Source: Streptomyces pactum | Lineage (GTDB): Bacteria; Actinomycetota; Actinomycetes; Streptomycetales; Streptomycetaceae | DNA: 64,000 nucleotides | Assembly: GCF_002005225.1 (NCBI RefSeq) | Contig: NZ_CP019724.1 | Span: 930,001 to 994,000 of the forward strand | Reading direction: 5' to 3' | In this document: piece by piece, positions 48,557-58,386 of the stretch | Layout: every line of letters starts with the position of its first letter | Position numbering within the stretch: the first letter of the stretch is position 1 | Made by a program: the position numbers and the translations under genes | The notes under the pieces: generated by a model | Seen by the model: only the letters and a program-made list of their open reading frames with translations | The model's database searches: none | What the model was told of the DNA's origin: nothing

Positions 48557-48695
48557 CTCGGCCTCCGCGGGGGCGGACCGGTCGGGGGGCGTTTTCTCAC
48601 AGGTCTCTCCTCGCATGAGAGGCGTGGCATCGCCGTGGGCACATCGACTCAAGCAGACTGCCGTGCCCCCTCGCAACCACTTTCTGAAACGATCC

Positions 48696-48707
48696 GCAAG
48701 GTCTTGC
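48696..48707. promoter_or_regulatory. Candidate operator in the rfbA-aminotransferase intergenic region
   Basis: GCAAG (48696-48700) and CTTGC (48703-48707) flank GT, with CTGAAACG at 48684-48691 just beside it. The site lies in the 259-bp divergent spacer that must drive both arms of the cluster, and resembles the elements at malE and the amylase gene. Confidence 0.5.
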
Positions 48708-48815
48708 AGTCATCTGTGTTCAAGTGTTTGACTCAAGCCGAACCGCCAACCGTGGTGTGTCACACCGCAGTTCGCCGGTGATCGCGTACAGCCGGTCCGA
48801 CGAGCAGGGACAGCG

Positions 48816-50108
48816 ATGACAGGTTTACGGCAGACCCAGCACCTGGCACGGGAGGCCCGGCATCTGGCGCCGGGCGCTTCCGAGGAAGCCGTTCACGGAC
48901 GCCGGGTGTTCGCCGAGGGGCACGGTCCCGTGCTGACCGACCTCGACGGCAACCAGTACCTCGACTTCGCCGCCGGCACCCTCACGCAGTCCCTGGGCCA
49001 CGGGCACCCGGAGGTGGTCGAGGCGCTCTCCGCCCAGGCCCGCCGTCTGTGGAACGTCCACGACAGCGCCACTCCGGACCGCGCCGACCTGCTGGACCTG
49101 CTCGCCAGGCTGCTGCCCGAGCGGCTCGACACCTACGCGTTCTTCTCCACCGGCGCGGAGGTGGTCGAGGCCGCGCTGCGGGTCGTCCAGGCGACCGCGC
49201 CGCCGGGACGCAACCGGATCGGCGCCCTGCGGCACGGCTTCCACGGCAAGACCATGGGGGCCAGGATGCTCGTGCACTGGGACATCGGCCACCAGGCGTT
49301 CAGCGGCAACAGCGTGCTGGGCTACAGCCCTTACTGCTACCGCTGCCCCCTGGGGCTGGAGTACCCGTCGTGCGACGTGCGCTGCGCGACGCTGGTGCGC
49401 CGGCACATCGCCGAGAAGCCCAACGTCTCCGCGCTGGTCTTCGAACCCGTCCTCGGCGCGGCGGGGGTCATCGTGCCGCCGCCGGGTTACTGGGAACGCA
49501 TCGCGGACGCCTGCCGGGAGGGCGGCGTCCTGCTCGTCGCGGACGAGGTGCTCACCGGCGGCGGACGCACGGGGGCCTTCCTCGCCAGTGACCTCCTCGG
49601 CGTCGAACCGGACCTGGCGATGCTGTCCAAGGGCACCGCGAGCGGGTTCCCCTTCGCCGTTCTCGCCGGCCGTGCGGAGCTGCTGCGCAGGCCGGAAGCG
49701 GCCACCTCGGGGGCGTACGCATCGACGTACGCGAGCAACCCGCTGGGCATCGCCGCCGCCCGCGCCACGCTCGAGGTCGTCGAGCGCGACCGGCTGATCG
49801 ACCGCGTACGCGTCCTCGGCGAGATCATGGAGGACCGGCTGCGCGTCCTGGAGTCCCGCTTCGACCGGCTGGGCCAAGTGCGCGGCCTCGGGCTGCTGTG
49901 GGGCCTGGAGTTCGTCACCGACCCCGCCTCCCGCACACCCGCGCCGGAGACGGCCCGGGCCGTCTACACCACGGCCCTGGACCTGGGACTGCGCACCTCC
50001 CTCGGAGGCCACGTCCTGCGCCTGGCCCCGCCGTTCACCCTCGACGAGGCGCTGCTCGAGGAGGGTCTGCGGCTGTTGGAGAAGGCCCTCGAACGGGTGA
50101 TCGCGTGA
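48816..50108 (+). CDS. Class III PLP aminotransferase (AcbV-like)
   Basis: A 430-residue fold-type I enzyme. The PLP Lys is K272 in MLSKGTASGFPF, and the cofactor Asp is in LLVADEVLTGGGRTGAF. FFSTGAEVVEAALRV and RHGFHGKTMGARM match GabT/4-aminobutyrate-like enzymes. A cysteine-rich segment, YSPYCYRCPLGLEYPSCDVRC, is unusual but occurs in some members. In acarbose clusters AcbV, also class III, is proposed to aminate dTDP-4-keto-6-deoxyglucose to the 4-amino sugar that supplies the bridging nitrogen. The gene begins the long plus-strand operon, each gene overlapping the next by a few bases. Confidence 0.85.
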   Translation: MTGLRQTQHLAREARHLAPGASEEAVHGRRVFAEGHGPVLTDLDGNQYLDFAAGTLTQSLGHGHPEVVEALSAQARRLWNVHDSATPDRADLLDLLARLLPERLDTYAFFSTGAEVVEAALRVVQATAPPGRNRIGALRHGFHGKTMGARMLVHWDIGHQAFSGNSVLGYSPYCYRCPLGLEYPSCDVRCATLVRRHIAEKPNVSALVFEPVLGAAGVIVPPPGYWERIADACREGGVLLVADEVLTGGGRTGAFLASDLLGVEPDLAMLSKGTASGFPFAVLAGRAELLRRPEAATSGAYASTYASNPLGIAAARATLEVVERDRLIDRVRVLGEIMEDRLRVLESRFDRLGQVRGLGLLWGLEFVTDPASRTPAPETARAVYTTALDLGLRTSLGGHVLRLAPPFTLDEALLEEGLRLLEKALERVIA

Positions 50109-51151
50109 TCGTGGCGGAGCACCTCGTCAAGGAGTTCCGGCTGGCCGAACGCAAACCCGGCCTGCTCGGCAGCCTCTCCACCCTCCTCACCCGCCGCCAC
50201 CGCGTGGTGCGCGCGGTCGACGACGTCTCCTTCGAGATACCGGCCGGCACCAAGACGGCCTACATCGGCGCCAACGGAGCCGGCAAGTCGACCACGATCA
50301 AGATGCTGACCGGCATCATGACCCCCACCTCCGGCCGCTGCACGGTCGCCGGCCTGGAGCCGTACCGCCACCGGCAGCGCAACGCCCGCACCATCGGCGT
50401 CGTCTTCGGCCAGCGCAGCCAGCTGTGGTGGGACCTGTCGGTGCCGGACTCCTTCCGCATCCTGCGCCGCGTCTACGACATCCCCGAGCCGGTCTACCGG
50501 CGCAACCTCGGCCTGTTCCGCGAGCTCCTCGACATCGACGCGCTGGGTTCGACCCCCGTACGGCAGCTGAGCCTCGGCCAGCGCATGCGCGCCGAGATCG
50601 CGGCGAGCCTGCTGCACGACCCCGCCGTCCTGTTCTGGGACGAGCCCACCATCGGCCTCGACATGGTACTCAAGGACGCGGTGCGCCACCTGGTCAACCG
50701 CGCCCATCGGGAGCTGGGCACCACCGTGGTGCTCACCAGCCACGACATCGCCGACATCGGCGCGATCTGCGACAGCGCCCTGGTCGTCGACCACGGCCGG
50801 GTCGTCCACCAGGGGACCCTGAAGGACCTGCTGCGCACCGCCGACCACCGCTCGGTCGTCTTCGACCACCGGGACGGCACCGCGGCCGGTACCGTCCGCG
50901 CCCGCATCGAGGCCGGTCTGCCGGGCGTGCGCGCCACACCGGACGACGGCGGCCGCATCCGCGTCGACTACCCGACCGGCCGCTACACCTCCCGACAGGT
51001 CCTCACCTTCCTCCTGGACCACTTCGACCTCGCCGACTGGTACGCCCCCGAACCCGGCCTGGAGGACGTGCTACGCAAGATCTACGGCCGCGCACGCGTT
51101 CCCGGCGACACACCCGACGGGGCCGGCCGTACACCTGACGGTGCCGCATGA
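50105..51151 (+). CDS. ABC exporter ATP-binding protein (AcbW-like)
   Basis: A 348-residue ATPase. GTG 50105 overlaps the aminotransferase stop by 4 bp. Walker A is GANGAGKST, the signature is LSLGQRMRAE, Walker B is VLFWDEPTIGLD, and the switch His is in LTSHDIAD. The N-terminal FRLAERKPGLLGSL insertion is typical of ABC-2 ATPases paired with DUF990-type permeases. It drives the two permeases encoded next. In acarbose producers, AcbW with AcbX and AcbY is the proposed product exporter. Confidence 0.9.
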   Translation: MIVAEHLVKEFRLAERKPGLLGSLSTLLTRRHRVVRAVDDVSFEIPAGTKTAYIGANGAGKSTTIKMLTGIMTPTSGRCTVAGLEPYRHRQRNARTIGVVFGQRSQLWWDLSVPDSFRILRRVYDIPEPVYRRNLGLFRELLDIDALGSTPVRQLSLGQRMRAEIAASLLHDPAVLFWDEPTIGLDMVLKDAVRHLVNRAHRELGTTVVLTSHDIADIGAICDSALVVDHGRVVHQGTLKDLLRTADHRSVVFDHRDGTAAGTVRARIEAGLPGVRATPDDGGRIRVDYPTGRYTSRQVLTFLLDHFDLADWYAPEPGLEDVLRKIYGRARVPGDTPDGAGRTPDGAA

Positions 51152-51957
51152 CCGCCCGCCTGCGCCGCTACACGCCGTTCGCCACCAGCGGCCTGCAGTC
51201 CCTGCTGCAGTACCGCTCGATGTTCGCGATGACCGCGATGACCGCGGCCGCCGGCGCGGCGGTGACCGTCTTCCTGTGGCGCGCCGTGTACGCGGGCACA
51301 CCCGGCCGCGGACCCGGCGGCTTCACCGTGGAGGACATCACCACCTACCTGCTGGTGGCCCAGATCCTGCAGGTGCTGCACACCAACCGGGTGGACGACG
51401 AGGTCGCGGCCGAGGTGTACCGGGGTGACGTCGCGGTCATGCTGGTGCGCCCCGTCAGCTACCCGGTGATGCGGTTCTTCGCCTGCCTGCCCGTGGTGGG
51501 GGCCAACGCCGTCCTGGTCGGCCTGCCGGTCCTCGGCCTGTTCACGCTGCTCGTCCCGCTCACCGCGCCCCGGCCGGCGGACCTGCTGCTGTTCACCGTC
51601 TCCACCGTCCTGTCGGTGCTGCTGGCGTTCTGCGTGAACCTGCTGACCGGCATGACCGGTTTCCTCACCACCAACACCTGGGGCGTGCGGATGGTCAAGC
51701 AGAGCGTCGTCGCCTTCTTCGCCGGACAGCTCGTGCCGCTCGCGCTGATGCCGGGCCCGCTGGCCGCGCTCGCGAAGGCCCTGCCCTTCCGCGGAATGAT
51801 CGACAGTCCTCTGACCCTGCTGCTCGGCCGCTACGACGGCTGGGCGGAGGCCGCTGGGCTGGTCGCCCAGCAACTGGCCTGGGCAGTGGGGCTGTCGCTG
51901 CTGTGCGCCGCGCTGTGGCGCACCGCCCTGGGACGGCTGGAGGTGCTCGGCGGATGA
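51148..51957 (+). CDS. ABC-2 exporter permease 1 (AcbX-like)
   Basis: A 269-residue membrane protein with six predicted helices, beginning MTARLRRYTPFATSG and including VGANAVLVGLPVLGLFTLLV. It lies between its ATPase and a second, related permease with ATGA overlaps on both sides (51148-51151 and 51954-51957). Belongs to the ABC-2/DUF990 type, which commonly forms heterodimers. Probably exports the cluster product. Confidence 0.85.
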   Translation: MTARLRRYTPFATSGLQSLLQYRSMFAMTAMTAAAGAAVTVFLWRAVYAGTPGRGPGGFTVEDITTYLLVAQILQVLHTNRVDDEVAAEVYRGDVAVMLVRPVSYPVMRFFACLPVVGANAVLVGLPVLGLFTLLVPLTAPRPADLLLFTVSTVLSVLLAFCVNLLTGMTGFLTTNTWGVRMVKQSVVAFFAGQLVPLALMPGPLAALAKALPFRGMIDSPLTLLLGRYDGWAEAAGLVAQQLAWAVGLSLLCAALWRTALGRLEVLGG

Positions 51958-52754
51958 CGCGCACCATGACGCGGTACCTGCGGCTGGCCTGGTTCCTGGG
52001 TGGGGTGGGCCTGCACCGGCTGGCGACGTACCGCATGGACTTCGTGCTCGGCGCGGGCGCCTTCCTGGTGCGGGTCGGCATCCAGACGGCGGTCGTCGGC
52101 CTCGTCTTCCGGCAGGTCCCCGCCGTGGGCGGCTGGTCGTACCACGAGGTGCTGTTCCTGCTGGGGTTCTCCCTGCTGCCGCGCGGGCTCGACCACCTCT
52201 TCACCGACCAGTTGTGGGAACTGGGCCGCAAACTGGTCCAGCGCGGAGAGTTCTACCGCTACCTCGTCCGGCCGGTCGACCCGCTGTTCTCCTTGCTGTC
52301 GGAGCGCTTCTTCCACCCCGACGGGCTCGGCGAACTCGTCGTCGGCGCCGTCCTGGTGGGGTACGCGGGGAGCGAGCTCGGCCTGTCGCTCAGCCCCGTG
52401 CAGTGGCTGCTGGCGCCCGTGCTGGTGCTGTGCGGGGCGCTGCTGCACACCTCGGTGAAGCTGCTCTTCGCCTCCCTGTCCTTCTGGACGGTGACGAGCA
52501 TGCCCGCGATGTACGCGGCCAACCAGGTGTCGGAGTTCTCCGCCTACCCCCTGGACATCTACCACCCCTCGCTCAAGGCCCTGCTCACCTGGGTCCTGCC
52601 CTTCGCCTTCACCGCCTACGTGCCCTGCGTCTACCTGCTGAGCGGCGAGACCGGCCTGCTCGGCTGGCTGCCCGTGGTGACCGCCGGCGCCCTGGCCCTC
52701 GCGCTGACCGTCTGGCGCCGCGGCGTCAACCGCTACGAAATGACCGGGAGTTGA
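51954..52754 (+). CDS. ABC-2 exporter permease 2 (AcbY-like)
   Basis: A 266-residue membrane protein with about six helices; it starts at ATG 51954 inside ATGA. Features such as LGFSLLPRGLDHLFTDQLW, GEFYRYLVRPVDPLF and SLSFWTVTSMPAMYAANQV are typical of the second subunit of DUF990-type ABC-2 transporters. Together with the previous gene it should form the membrane channel of the exporter. Confidence 0.85.
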   Translation: MTRTMTRYLRLAWFLGGVGLHRLATYRMDFVLGAGAFLVRVGIQTAVVGLVFRQVPAVGGWSYHEVLFLLGFSLLPRGLDHLFTDQLWELGRKLVQRGEFYRYLVRPVDPLFSLLSERFFHPDGLGELVVGAVLVGYAGSELGLSLSPVQWLLAPVLVLCGALLHTSVKLLFASLSFWTVTSMPAMYAANQVSEFSAYPLDIYHPSLKALLTWVLPFAFTAYVPCVYLLSGETGLLGWLPVVTAGALALALTVWRRGVNRYEMTGS

Positions 52755-52761
52755 GCCTGGC

Positions 52762-54231
52762 ATGTTGAGAAACGACGATCTGGGCCCCCTACTGCGCACC
52801 GCCCCGTGGATACCCGAGGACGGTCGGCGGGCCGAGCGCTTCGAGTGCGTCGACCACGCGGACCTCGGCGCCACCGCCCGCCTGCTGGTCGTGGCCGCCG
52901 TCGGCGGGCCGGCGTCGGGCCGGCGCTACTTCGTGCCGGTGCGGTCCTCACCCACGGGGCACGGCGCCGAAGAGGCGCACGGAAGCGTCGAGTTCGACTC
53001 CGCCGTGCTGGACGCGGTCTGCGCCGGACGCCGGCTGCCCACCGCCCGCGGCGGCCGGGTGCTCTTCCGCGGCGCGGGACTCACCGCGCACTCGGTGCGC
53101 CGGCTGCCGTTCGACCGGGGCTGGTCCTCCAACGTGCTGTCCCTGGTGGAGAACGACGGGACGGCCTACGTCCACAAGACCTACCGGCGGCTGGACGAGA
53201 CCGTCCGGGAGCCGGAACTCCTGCGGCTGATGAAAGGGACCGGCCGCACCCCCGACTGGGCGGGCGACTACGCCTACGTCGACCCGGCGGACGGCACCCA
53301 CCGCCCGCTGGGCGTGTTCTACCGGTACGCCCCCGGAGACGGGATCGACCTGCCGCTGAGACACAGCATGCGGTCCCTGTGGCCGAAGGTGACCGGTGGA
53401 CGGGCCCCCGGCCCACTCGACGACGTCGTGCGGGCACACCTGCGCCCGCTCGCGGACAACCTGCGCGACGCCGGGCGCTTCCTGGCCGGCTTCCACCGCG
53501 ACCTGGCCGGCCGGCTCGGCCGGGGTCCCGTACCGCCGTACCCGGTACGGGAGATGCTGGCCCGGGCCACCGCCCGCACGGACGCACTGGCCTCGGCGGA
53601 CATCGACCTGCCCGAGGCCCCGCGCACCGCCGCCTTCGCGGCCCTGCGACAGGAGACCGCCGCGCTGCGGAGCGCCTTCGACGCCGCCCCGGCGGGGTTC
53701 CCCTCGGGGCCGTGCCACGGCGACCTGCACCTGTCCCACCTGCTGTGCCGGCCGCGCGACGACGGAGGCTGGTCGATGAACGTCATCGACCTGTCCACCC
53801 CCGCCCTCGGCCCCGGCGAGGCGGGCTGGGCCGCGCAGTCACCGGTCCAGGACCTGGTCGCCGTCCAGCGCGCCCTGGAGTACTTCACCGCCGACGAGGC
53901 GGCCTTCGAGAGCGCGCGGCGCCTCGGCGTCGACTCCATGGAGACGATGCGGGGGGCACTGGAGGACGCCGGCGACTGGCCGCCCGGGCCGCGCGCCGTA
54001 CTGCGCCCGGTCTTCCACGCCGCCGACGTCTGGCGGGCGCACGTGCTGCGGCTGCTCCTCGGACGCACGGTGGACGACCCCCTGCGCCGGCTGCTGTACC
54101 TGGACCGGCTGCTGCACGAACTCGCCTACAACACCGACCACGCCCGCCCGTACCACGCCGCGATCGACCTGCGCCACGCCCTCGCGCTCGGCGCCCGCAC
54201 CCCGGCCCCGACCCTTCCCGCAAGGACGTGA
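52762..54231 (+). CDS. Maltokinase/aminoglycoside phosphotransferase-like kinase (AcbU-like)
   Basis: A 489-residue protein with an N-terminal cap of ~110 residues, then an APH-type kinase fold. The catalytic loop is CHGDLHLSHLL (HGDxxxxN-like, with His/Ser replacing Asn as in maltokinases), and the metal site is VIDLS rather than the usual IDFD/IDWE, an odd change. The layout (cap domain, HGDLHLSQ-like loop) resembles Mak/Pep2 maltokinase. In the acarbose pathway AcbU phosphorylates the freed cyclitol before nucleotide activation; its place between exporter and glycosyltransferase genes matches acbU-acbS order. Substrate assignment rests on context. Confidence 0.75.
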   Translation: MLRNDDLGPLLRTAPWIPEDGRRAERFECVDHADLGATARLLVVAAVGGPASGRRYFVPVRSSPTGHGAEEAHGSVEFDSAVLDAVCAGRRLPTARGGRVLFRGAGLTAHSVRRLPFDRGWSSNVLSLVENDGTAYVHKTYRRLDETVREPELLRLMKGTGRTPDWAGDYAYVDPADGTHRPLGVFYRYAPGDGIDLPLRHSMRSLWPKVTGGRAPGPLDDVVRAHLRPLADNLRDAGRFLAGFHRDLAGRLGRGPVPPYPVREMLARATARTDALASADIDLPEAPRTAAFAALRQETAALRSAFDAAPAGFPSGPCHGDLHLSHLLCRPRDDGGWSMNVIDLSTPALGPGEAGWAAQSPVQDLVAVQRALEYFTADEAAFESARRLGVDSMETMRGALEDAGDWPPGPRAVLRPVFHAADVWRAHVLRLLLGRTVDDPLRRLLYLDRLLHELAYNTDHARPYHAAIDLRHALALGARTPAPTLPART

Positions 54232-54233
54232 AC

Positions 54234-56327
54234 GTGACCGAGCCCCCGATGCACATCATCGAGACCTACTTCGAATGCTGCGGCTTCGACCACACCTTCC
54301 TGCAGGGCGGCACCTCGGTGTACCTGTGGAACCTCTCCCGGGAGTTCGCCGCCCGCGGGCACCGGGTCTCCCTCGTCACCCCCGCGCACGGCAGACTCGA
54401 CGACCTGCGCAGCAGGTACGAGGTGGAGGACCTCGGCTACTCGGACGAGTACGTGCTGCCGCTGGTGCTCGACCCGGAGGTGTGGCACGGCTTCCCCGCC
54501 GAGACCGAACTGCCCGTGCGCACCACCGCGCACCGCATCCGCCTCGACGGCGTGGACCTGTACTTCCTGTCCAACGAGCACCTCGACCGGCTGCCGGACA
54601 CCTTCTACCCGCCCTACGACACCAAAGGCAGGGACCTGGTCTTCTTCAAGCCGCTGGTCTTCCAGGTGGACAGCGTGCGCTTCCTGCGCCACTGGTTCGG
54701 CGGGGAGCGGGCGATCGTCCACGCCCACGAGCCCTTCTACCACTACCTGCTGCCGGCCGCGCTGCGTGACGACCCGACGAAGCACGTCGTCAGCACGGTG
54801 CAGAGCAACATGCCGATCACCAAGAAGGTCTACGCACCCGAGGTCCGACGCCTGCTCGAGCTCCTGGGCGCACCGGCCGGCCTCCCGCCGGAGCGCCCGC
54901 AGGCCGGGCCGGACCTCGAAGCGGTGCGCCAGTACCAGCAGCTGACCCATCTGCACTACGAGTACCCGCCGGACCACGTGGCCCTCTACGAACTGGTCCT
55001 GGAGAACGCCGATCTGATCGACTTCCTCTCGCCCGGCCAGCTCGACTTCTACGCCTCCTTCCGGGACACGCCCTTCGAGGCGCTCTTCGCGCACCTGCCC
55101 CTGGCGCAGGCCGTGAAGGAGAACGCGCACAAGATGTTCGTCGGGGGCTGCGCCATATCCGGCCAGTGGCTCGCCTGGGACCCGGGCGAGGTGGACCGGT
55201 CGGCGGTACTCGAAGGGCTGGGACTGGATCCCGCGCTGCCGACGTTCTTCCACAACGCCCGCTATGCCCTGCACCACAAGGGCCAGCTGGAGCTGATGCG
55301 CGCCGTCGACCGGGTGCTGGGCGACGGCCTGGCCGCGAACTTCGTCGTGCGCTGCATCTCCGGCGCCCCGCTCGACGACCCCTACTTCCGCGAGGTCGCC
55401 GAGCGGCACCGAGGCCGGCTGCACCTGGAGTCGGAGCGGGTGGACGAGCGGCGGGTGTTCGAGTACGCGTCGGCCGCCGACTTCTGCCTGTTCCCCTCCA
55501 AGTTCGAGATGGACACCTTCCTCATCGCCCAGGGCGAGGCGATGGTGTGCGGGACGGTGCCCGTCGCGACGGCGCAGGAGGGCATGGCGCACTTCCGGCA
55601 CGCCCGGCCCGAGCCGGAGACCACCGGCCTCGCCGTCAACCGCTCCTTCGCCGAGGACGACCCGCTGCTCACCGCCGCGCTCGCCGCGTGCATCCGGGAG
55701 GCGGTGGCGCTGTGGTCCGACGACCCGGCCCGCTACCGCGAGCTGTCTCAGCGCGCGGCGGCGGTCGCCCGGCAGTTCACCTGGGAACACTGCGCGGACC
55801 TGCACCTCGCCGCGTTCGGCCGCCTGTGGCGGGGCGAGCCGGCCGAGCTGCCCGTCGAACGCGCCCTGCGGCACGGCTGGTTCGACCTGCTGAAGGACGA
55901 GGAGATCACCGAGGAGGCGGCCCTCGCTCACGGCGACCCGGCGGCGTACGCGCGCCGCGCCCCCGTCGACGCCCCGGTCGCCCGTCGGTTCTTCCACGCG
56001 GCCTGGGAGCGGGCCGACTTCAGTACATGCGAACGGTTCGTGGACCGCCACCCGGCCGCGGTGAGCGCCGAGGAGATGCGCGCCCTGCGGGAGCGGTGCT
56101 CGGTCGGCGGCGACGGCGGGCTGGTGTACCGGCTGCCGCACGCCGAGCGGGTGGAGCTGGTGACCCCGGCCCCGCGCGGCCCGTCGGCCCGGGCGCTGCC
56201 CGGGGTGCGGGAGCTGCGCCGCACCGCACCCGGTGTGTTCGAGGGACCACCGCCGGCACCGGGGGCCCGGCTGCTGCTGACGCTGTCCTCCGGCCGGGTC
56301 ACCTGGGACGAGGCCCATCATGGCTGA
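54234..56327 (+). CDS. Starch-synthase-like GT-B (pseudo)glycosyltransferase (AcbS-like)
   Basis: About 697 residues. The N-terminal half reads [20 protein letters not shown], then [19 protein letters not shown], the starch-synthase (GT5) style acceptor/nucleotide site. The C-terminal Rossmann domain holds [18 protein letters not shown] and [17 protein letters not shown], the donor-binding region. About 190 further residues form an unassigned tail. It is a clear homologue of the enzyme at 58,387. In Actinoplanes AcbS lies between U and R, as here, and is reported to make the non-glycosidic C-N bond joining GDP-valienol to the amino sugar. GTG 54234 has AAGGA before it; GTG 54228 and ATG 54249 are alternatives. 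Which homologue does which reaction is inferred from order only. Confidence 0.75.
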   Translation: MTEPPMHIIETYFECCGFDHTFLQGGTSVYLWNLSREFAARGHRVSLVTPAHGRLDDLRSRYEVEDLGYSDEYVLPLVLDPEVWHGFPAETELPVRTTAHRIRLDGVDLYFLSNEHLDRLPDTFYPPYDTKGRDLVFFKPLVFQVDSVRFLRHWFGGERAIVHAHEPFYHYLLPAALRDDPTKHVVSTVQSNMPITKKVYAPEVRRLLELLGAPAGLPPERPQAGPDLEAVRQYQQLTHLHYEYPPDHVALYELVLENADLIDFLSPGQLDFYASFRDTPFEALFAHLPLAQAVKENAHKMFVGGCAISGQWLAWDPGEVDRSAVLEGLGLDPALPTFFHNARYALHHKGQLELMRAVDRVLGDGLAANFVVRCISGAPLDDPYFREVAERHRGRLHLESERVDERRVFEYASAADFCLFPSKFEMDTFLIAQGEAMVCGTVPVATAQEGMAHFRHARPEPETTGLAVNRSFAEDDPLLTAALAACIREAVALWSDDPARYRELSQRAAAVARQFTWEHCADLHLAAFGRLWRGEPAELPVERALRHGWFDLLKDEEITEEAALAHGDPAAYARRAPVDAPVARRFFHAAWERADFSTCERFVDRHPAAVSAEEMRALRERCSVGGDGGLVYRLPHAERVELVTPAPRGPSARALPGVRELRRTAPGVFEGPPPAPGARLLLTLSSGRVTWDEAHHG

Positions 56328-57453
56328 GCGGGGAGGGGTGCGCGCGGTACTGCTGGCGGGCGGCGAGGGGCGGCGCATGGGGCCGCTGGGCGAAGGGCGC
56401 CTGAAGCCGCTCGTCCCGTACGGAGGTGCCTGCCGCCTGATCGACTTCAGTCTCGCCAACGCGCGCGACTCGGGACTGGGGGAAGTACTGCTGCTGTCCC
56501 AGTACGAGGAACGCCGGCTGATGGACGACCTGCACCGGGTGTGGAACCGCGCCCCGGGCTTCCGGGTGCACTTCGGGCCGTACGACGACGCCTACCGCGC
56601 CGCGGGCGCCGGGCTCCCCCGCGAGCTGCCCGCTCGTACCTGGCCGGCCGAGCGCGGTACCGCGGACGCCCTGATCCGCAAGGCCGGACACGTCTTCGGT
56701 GGTGACCGCGAGCAGGTCCTGGTGCTGCACGCGGACCACGTCTACCGCTTCGACTACCGGCCGCTGATCGCGGAGCACCGGGCCTCCGGCGCCGCCCTGA
56801 CCGTCGCCTACCAGCGGATCGAGCGGCGCTGGGTCCACCTGTTCGGGATGGTCCGCTTCGACCGGGCAGGCCGGCTCACCGAGTTCACGGAGAAGCCGGC
56901 CGAGCCGACCAGCGACCTGGTGTTCGCCGCGTTCTGCGTATTCGACGCCGCGGTGCTGCACCGCTACCTGGAGAAGCTGGACGGCGCCGACTGGCAGCAC
57001 GACATCAGCCGGGACGTCATCCCCGCGATGCTCGCGGGCGGCGAGGACATCCGCGGCCACGAGGTAGCCGGCCACTGGGAGGACATCGGCACCGTCGAGC
57101 GCTACCACCGGGCGCACCTGATGCTCGCGGCCGGCGGGCCGCGGGCCGGGCTCCCGGTCGAACGGATGCCCAGGACCGTCCGGCCCGGGGTGGACCGGGG
57201 CTGGGTGGCCGACTCCCTGGGCGTGGTCGCCTCGTTGGTCCCGGCGGACCTCGTCAACGAGGGCCGGGTGGAGCACAGCGTGCTCTTCCCCGGAGTCACC
57301 GTCGGGGCGGGCGCCCGGGTCCGGCGCAGCGTACTGCTGCCCGGTGCCACGGTCGGCCCAGGTCAGGACATCGACTCGGCGGTGGTCCTGGAGAACGGAC
57401 AGGTGCAGCGGGTCGAGGACCCCGCGGCCGTTGCGGAAGGAGCCCGTACATGA
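56320..57453 (+). CDS. GlgC-like sugar(cyclitol)-phosphate nucleotidyltransferase (AcbR-like)
   Basis: A 377-residue homologue of ADP-glucose pyrophosphorylase: [14 protein letters not shown], then [21 protein letters not shown], and a C-terminal beta-helix with [18 protein letters not shown]. Compared with the housekeeping glgC at 5,606 it departs in several blocks (RAKPAV becomes GRLKPLV; GSADAI becomes GTADAL). In acarbose biosynthesis AcbR makes nucleotide-activated valienol, reported as GDP-valienol. It overlaps the AcbS-like gene by 8 bp and the kinase gene by 4 bp. The presence of two diverged GlgC-type proteins in one window supports specialisation. Confidence 0.8.
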   Translation: MAERGGVRAVLLAGGEGRRMGPLGEGRLKPLVPYGGACRLIDFSLANARDSGLGEVLLLSQYEERRLMDDLHRVWNRAPGFRVHFGPYDDAYRAAGAGLPRELPARTWPAERGTADALIRKAGHVFGGDREQVLVLHADHVYRFDYRPLIAEHRASGAALTVAYQRIERRWVHLFGMVRFDRAGRLTEFTEKPAEPTSDLVFAAFCVFDAAVLHRYLEKLDGADWQHDISRDVIPAMLAGGEDIRGHEVAGHWEDIGTVERYHRAHLMLAAGGPRAGLPVERMPRTVRPGVDRGWVADSLGVVASLVPADLVNEGRVEHSVLFPGVTVGAGARVRRSVLLPGATVGPGQDIDSAVVLENGQVQRVEDPAAVAEGART

Positions 57454-58373
57454 ACCCGTCCCCTTACGACGTCCTGGTGGTCGGCGGAGCCGGCGTGGAC
57501 ACCGTCGTCAGCGTCGAGAAACTGGAGGTCCCCCCGGGCGACTCGCTGCACGTGCCTCCGGTGTACGACTACGTGGCGCACACCGGCAACGGCGTGGCGC
57601 TCGGCTGGCACGCCCTGGGCCTCACCACCAAGTTCATCGACTTCCTCGGCGACGATCCCCAGGGTCACGCGGTGCTCGCCGCGTACGCCGGGCACGGTCT
57701 GGACTTCAGCCACGTGGTGTCCCCGCACGGCACCCCGCGCGGCGTCAACCTGGTCGACGCGCAGGGCCGCCGCTTCTCCTTCTACGACTCCCGGCACCCC
57801 GCGGACCTGCGGCTGCCGCGCGCCTTCTACCTGCCCCACCTGGAGCGGGCGCGCCACGTCCACCTCTCCATCGTGGGACACAACCGCGACCTGTACAGGG
57901 ACGTCCACCGGCTCGGGGTGACCAGCTCCACCGACCTGCACGACTGGGACGGGGTCAACCCCCACCACCGCGCCTACGCCCTCGCCTCCGACTACGTCTT
58001 CATGAGCGCCGCGGCCGTCCACGACCGGCTGGAGGAGGTCCTGCACGGCATCGTCGACGAGGGCCGGGCCCGCCTCGTCGTGGCCACCGACGGAGCGGAC
58101 GGCTGCCATGTGCTCGTGCGGGGTGAGGCTGGGGTACGCCACTTCCCGGCCGTGCGGCCGGAGCGGCCCGTCGTCGATTCCAACGGGGCCGGTGACGCCT
58201 TCGTCACCGCGTTCCTCCACGCCCGCTTCGAAGGGCGGCCGGTGGAGGAGTGCGTCCTGGCCGGATCGGTGTCCGGGGCCTTCGCCTGCGGTGCCGCCGG
58301 CACCCACACCGAGTTCATCGACCTGCCCGGCCTGCGCGCGGCCTGCGCCCGCGCGCAGGCCGCGGCGGAGTGA
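57450..58373 (+). CDS. PfkB-family carbohydrate kinase (acarbose 7-kinase, AcbK-like)
   Basis: A 307-residue ribokinase-fold kinase. The N-terminal motif is [13 protein letters not shown], and the C-terminal PfkB signature is [13 protein letters not shown] with catalytic base Asp249. [15 protein letters not shown] is the substrate-lid region. In acarbose producers AcbK phosphorylates acarbose at O-7, proposed to protect the producer. ATG 57450 overlaps the previous stop (ATGA). In Actinoplanes acbK follows acbQ; here it lies between the R-like and I-like genes, so gene order differs slightly. It is not fructose-specific as far as can be told. Confidence 0.82.
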   Translation: MNPSPYDVLVVGGAGVDTVVSVEKLEVPPGDSLHVPPVYDYVAHTGNGVALGWHALGLTTKFIDFLGDDPQGHAVLAAYAGHGLDFSHVVSPHGTPRGVNLVDAQGRRFSFYDSRHPADLRLPRAFYLPHLERARHVHLSIVGHNRDLYRDVHRLGVTSSTDLHDWDGVNPHHRAYALASDYVFMSAAAVHDRLEEVLHGIVDEGRARLVVATDGADGCHVLVRGEAGVRHFPAVRPERPVVDSNGAGDAFVTAFLHARFEGRPVEECVLAGSVSGAFACGAAGTHTEFIDLPGLRAACARAQAAAE

Positions 58374-58386
58374 AGGAGCGCCGCGC

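Noticed and set aside
56320..57453. A second housekeeping glgC
   Set aside because: Sequence blocks differ from the glgC at 5,606 and the gene overlaps acarbose-type genes on both sides.
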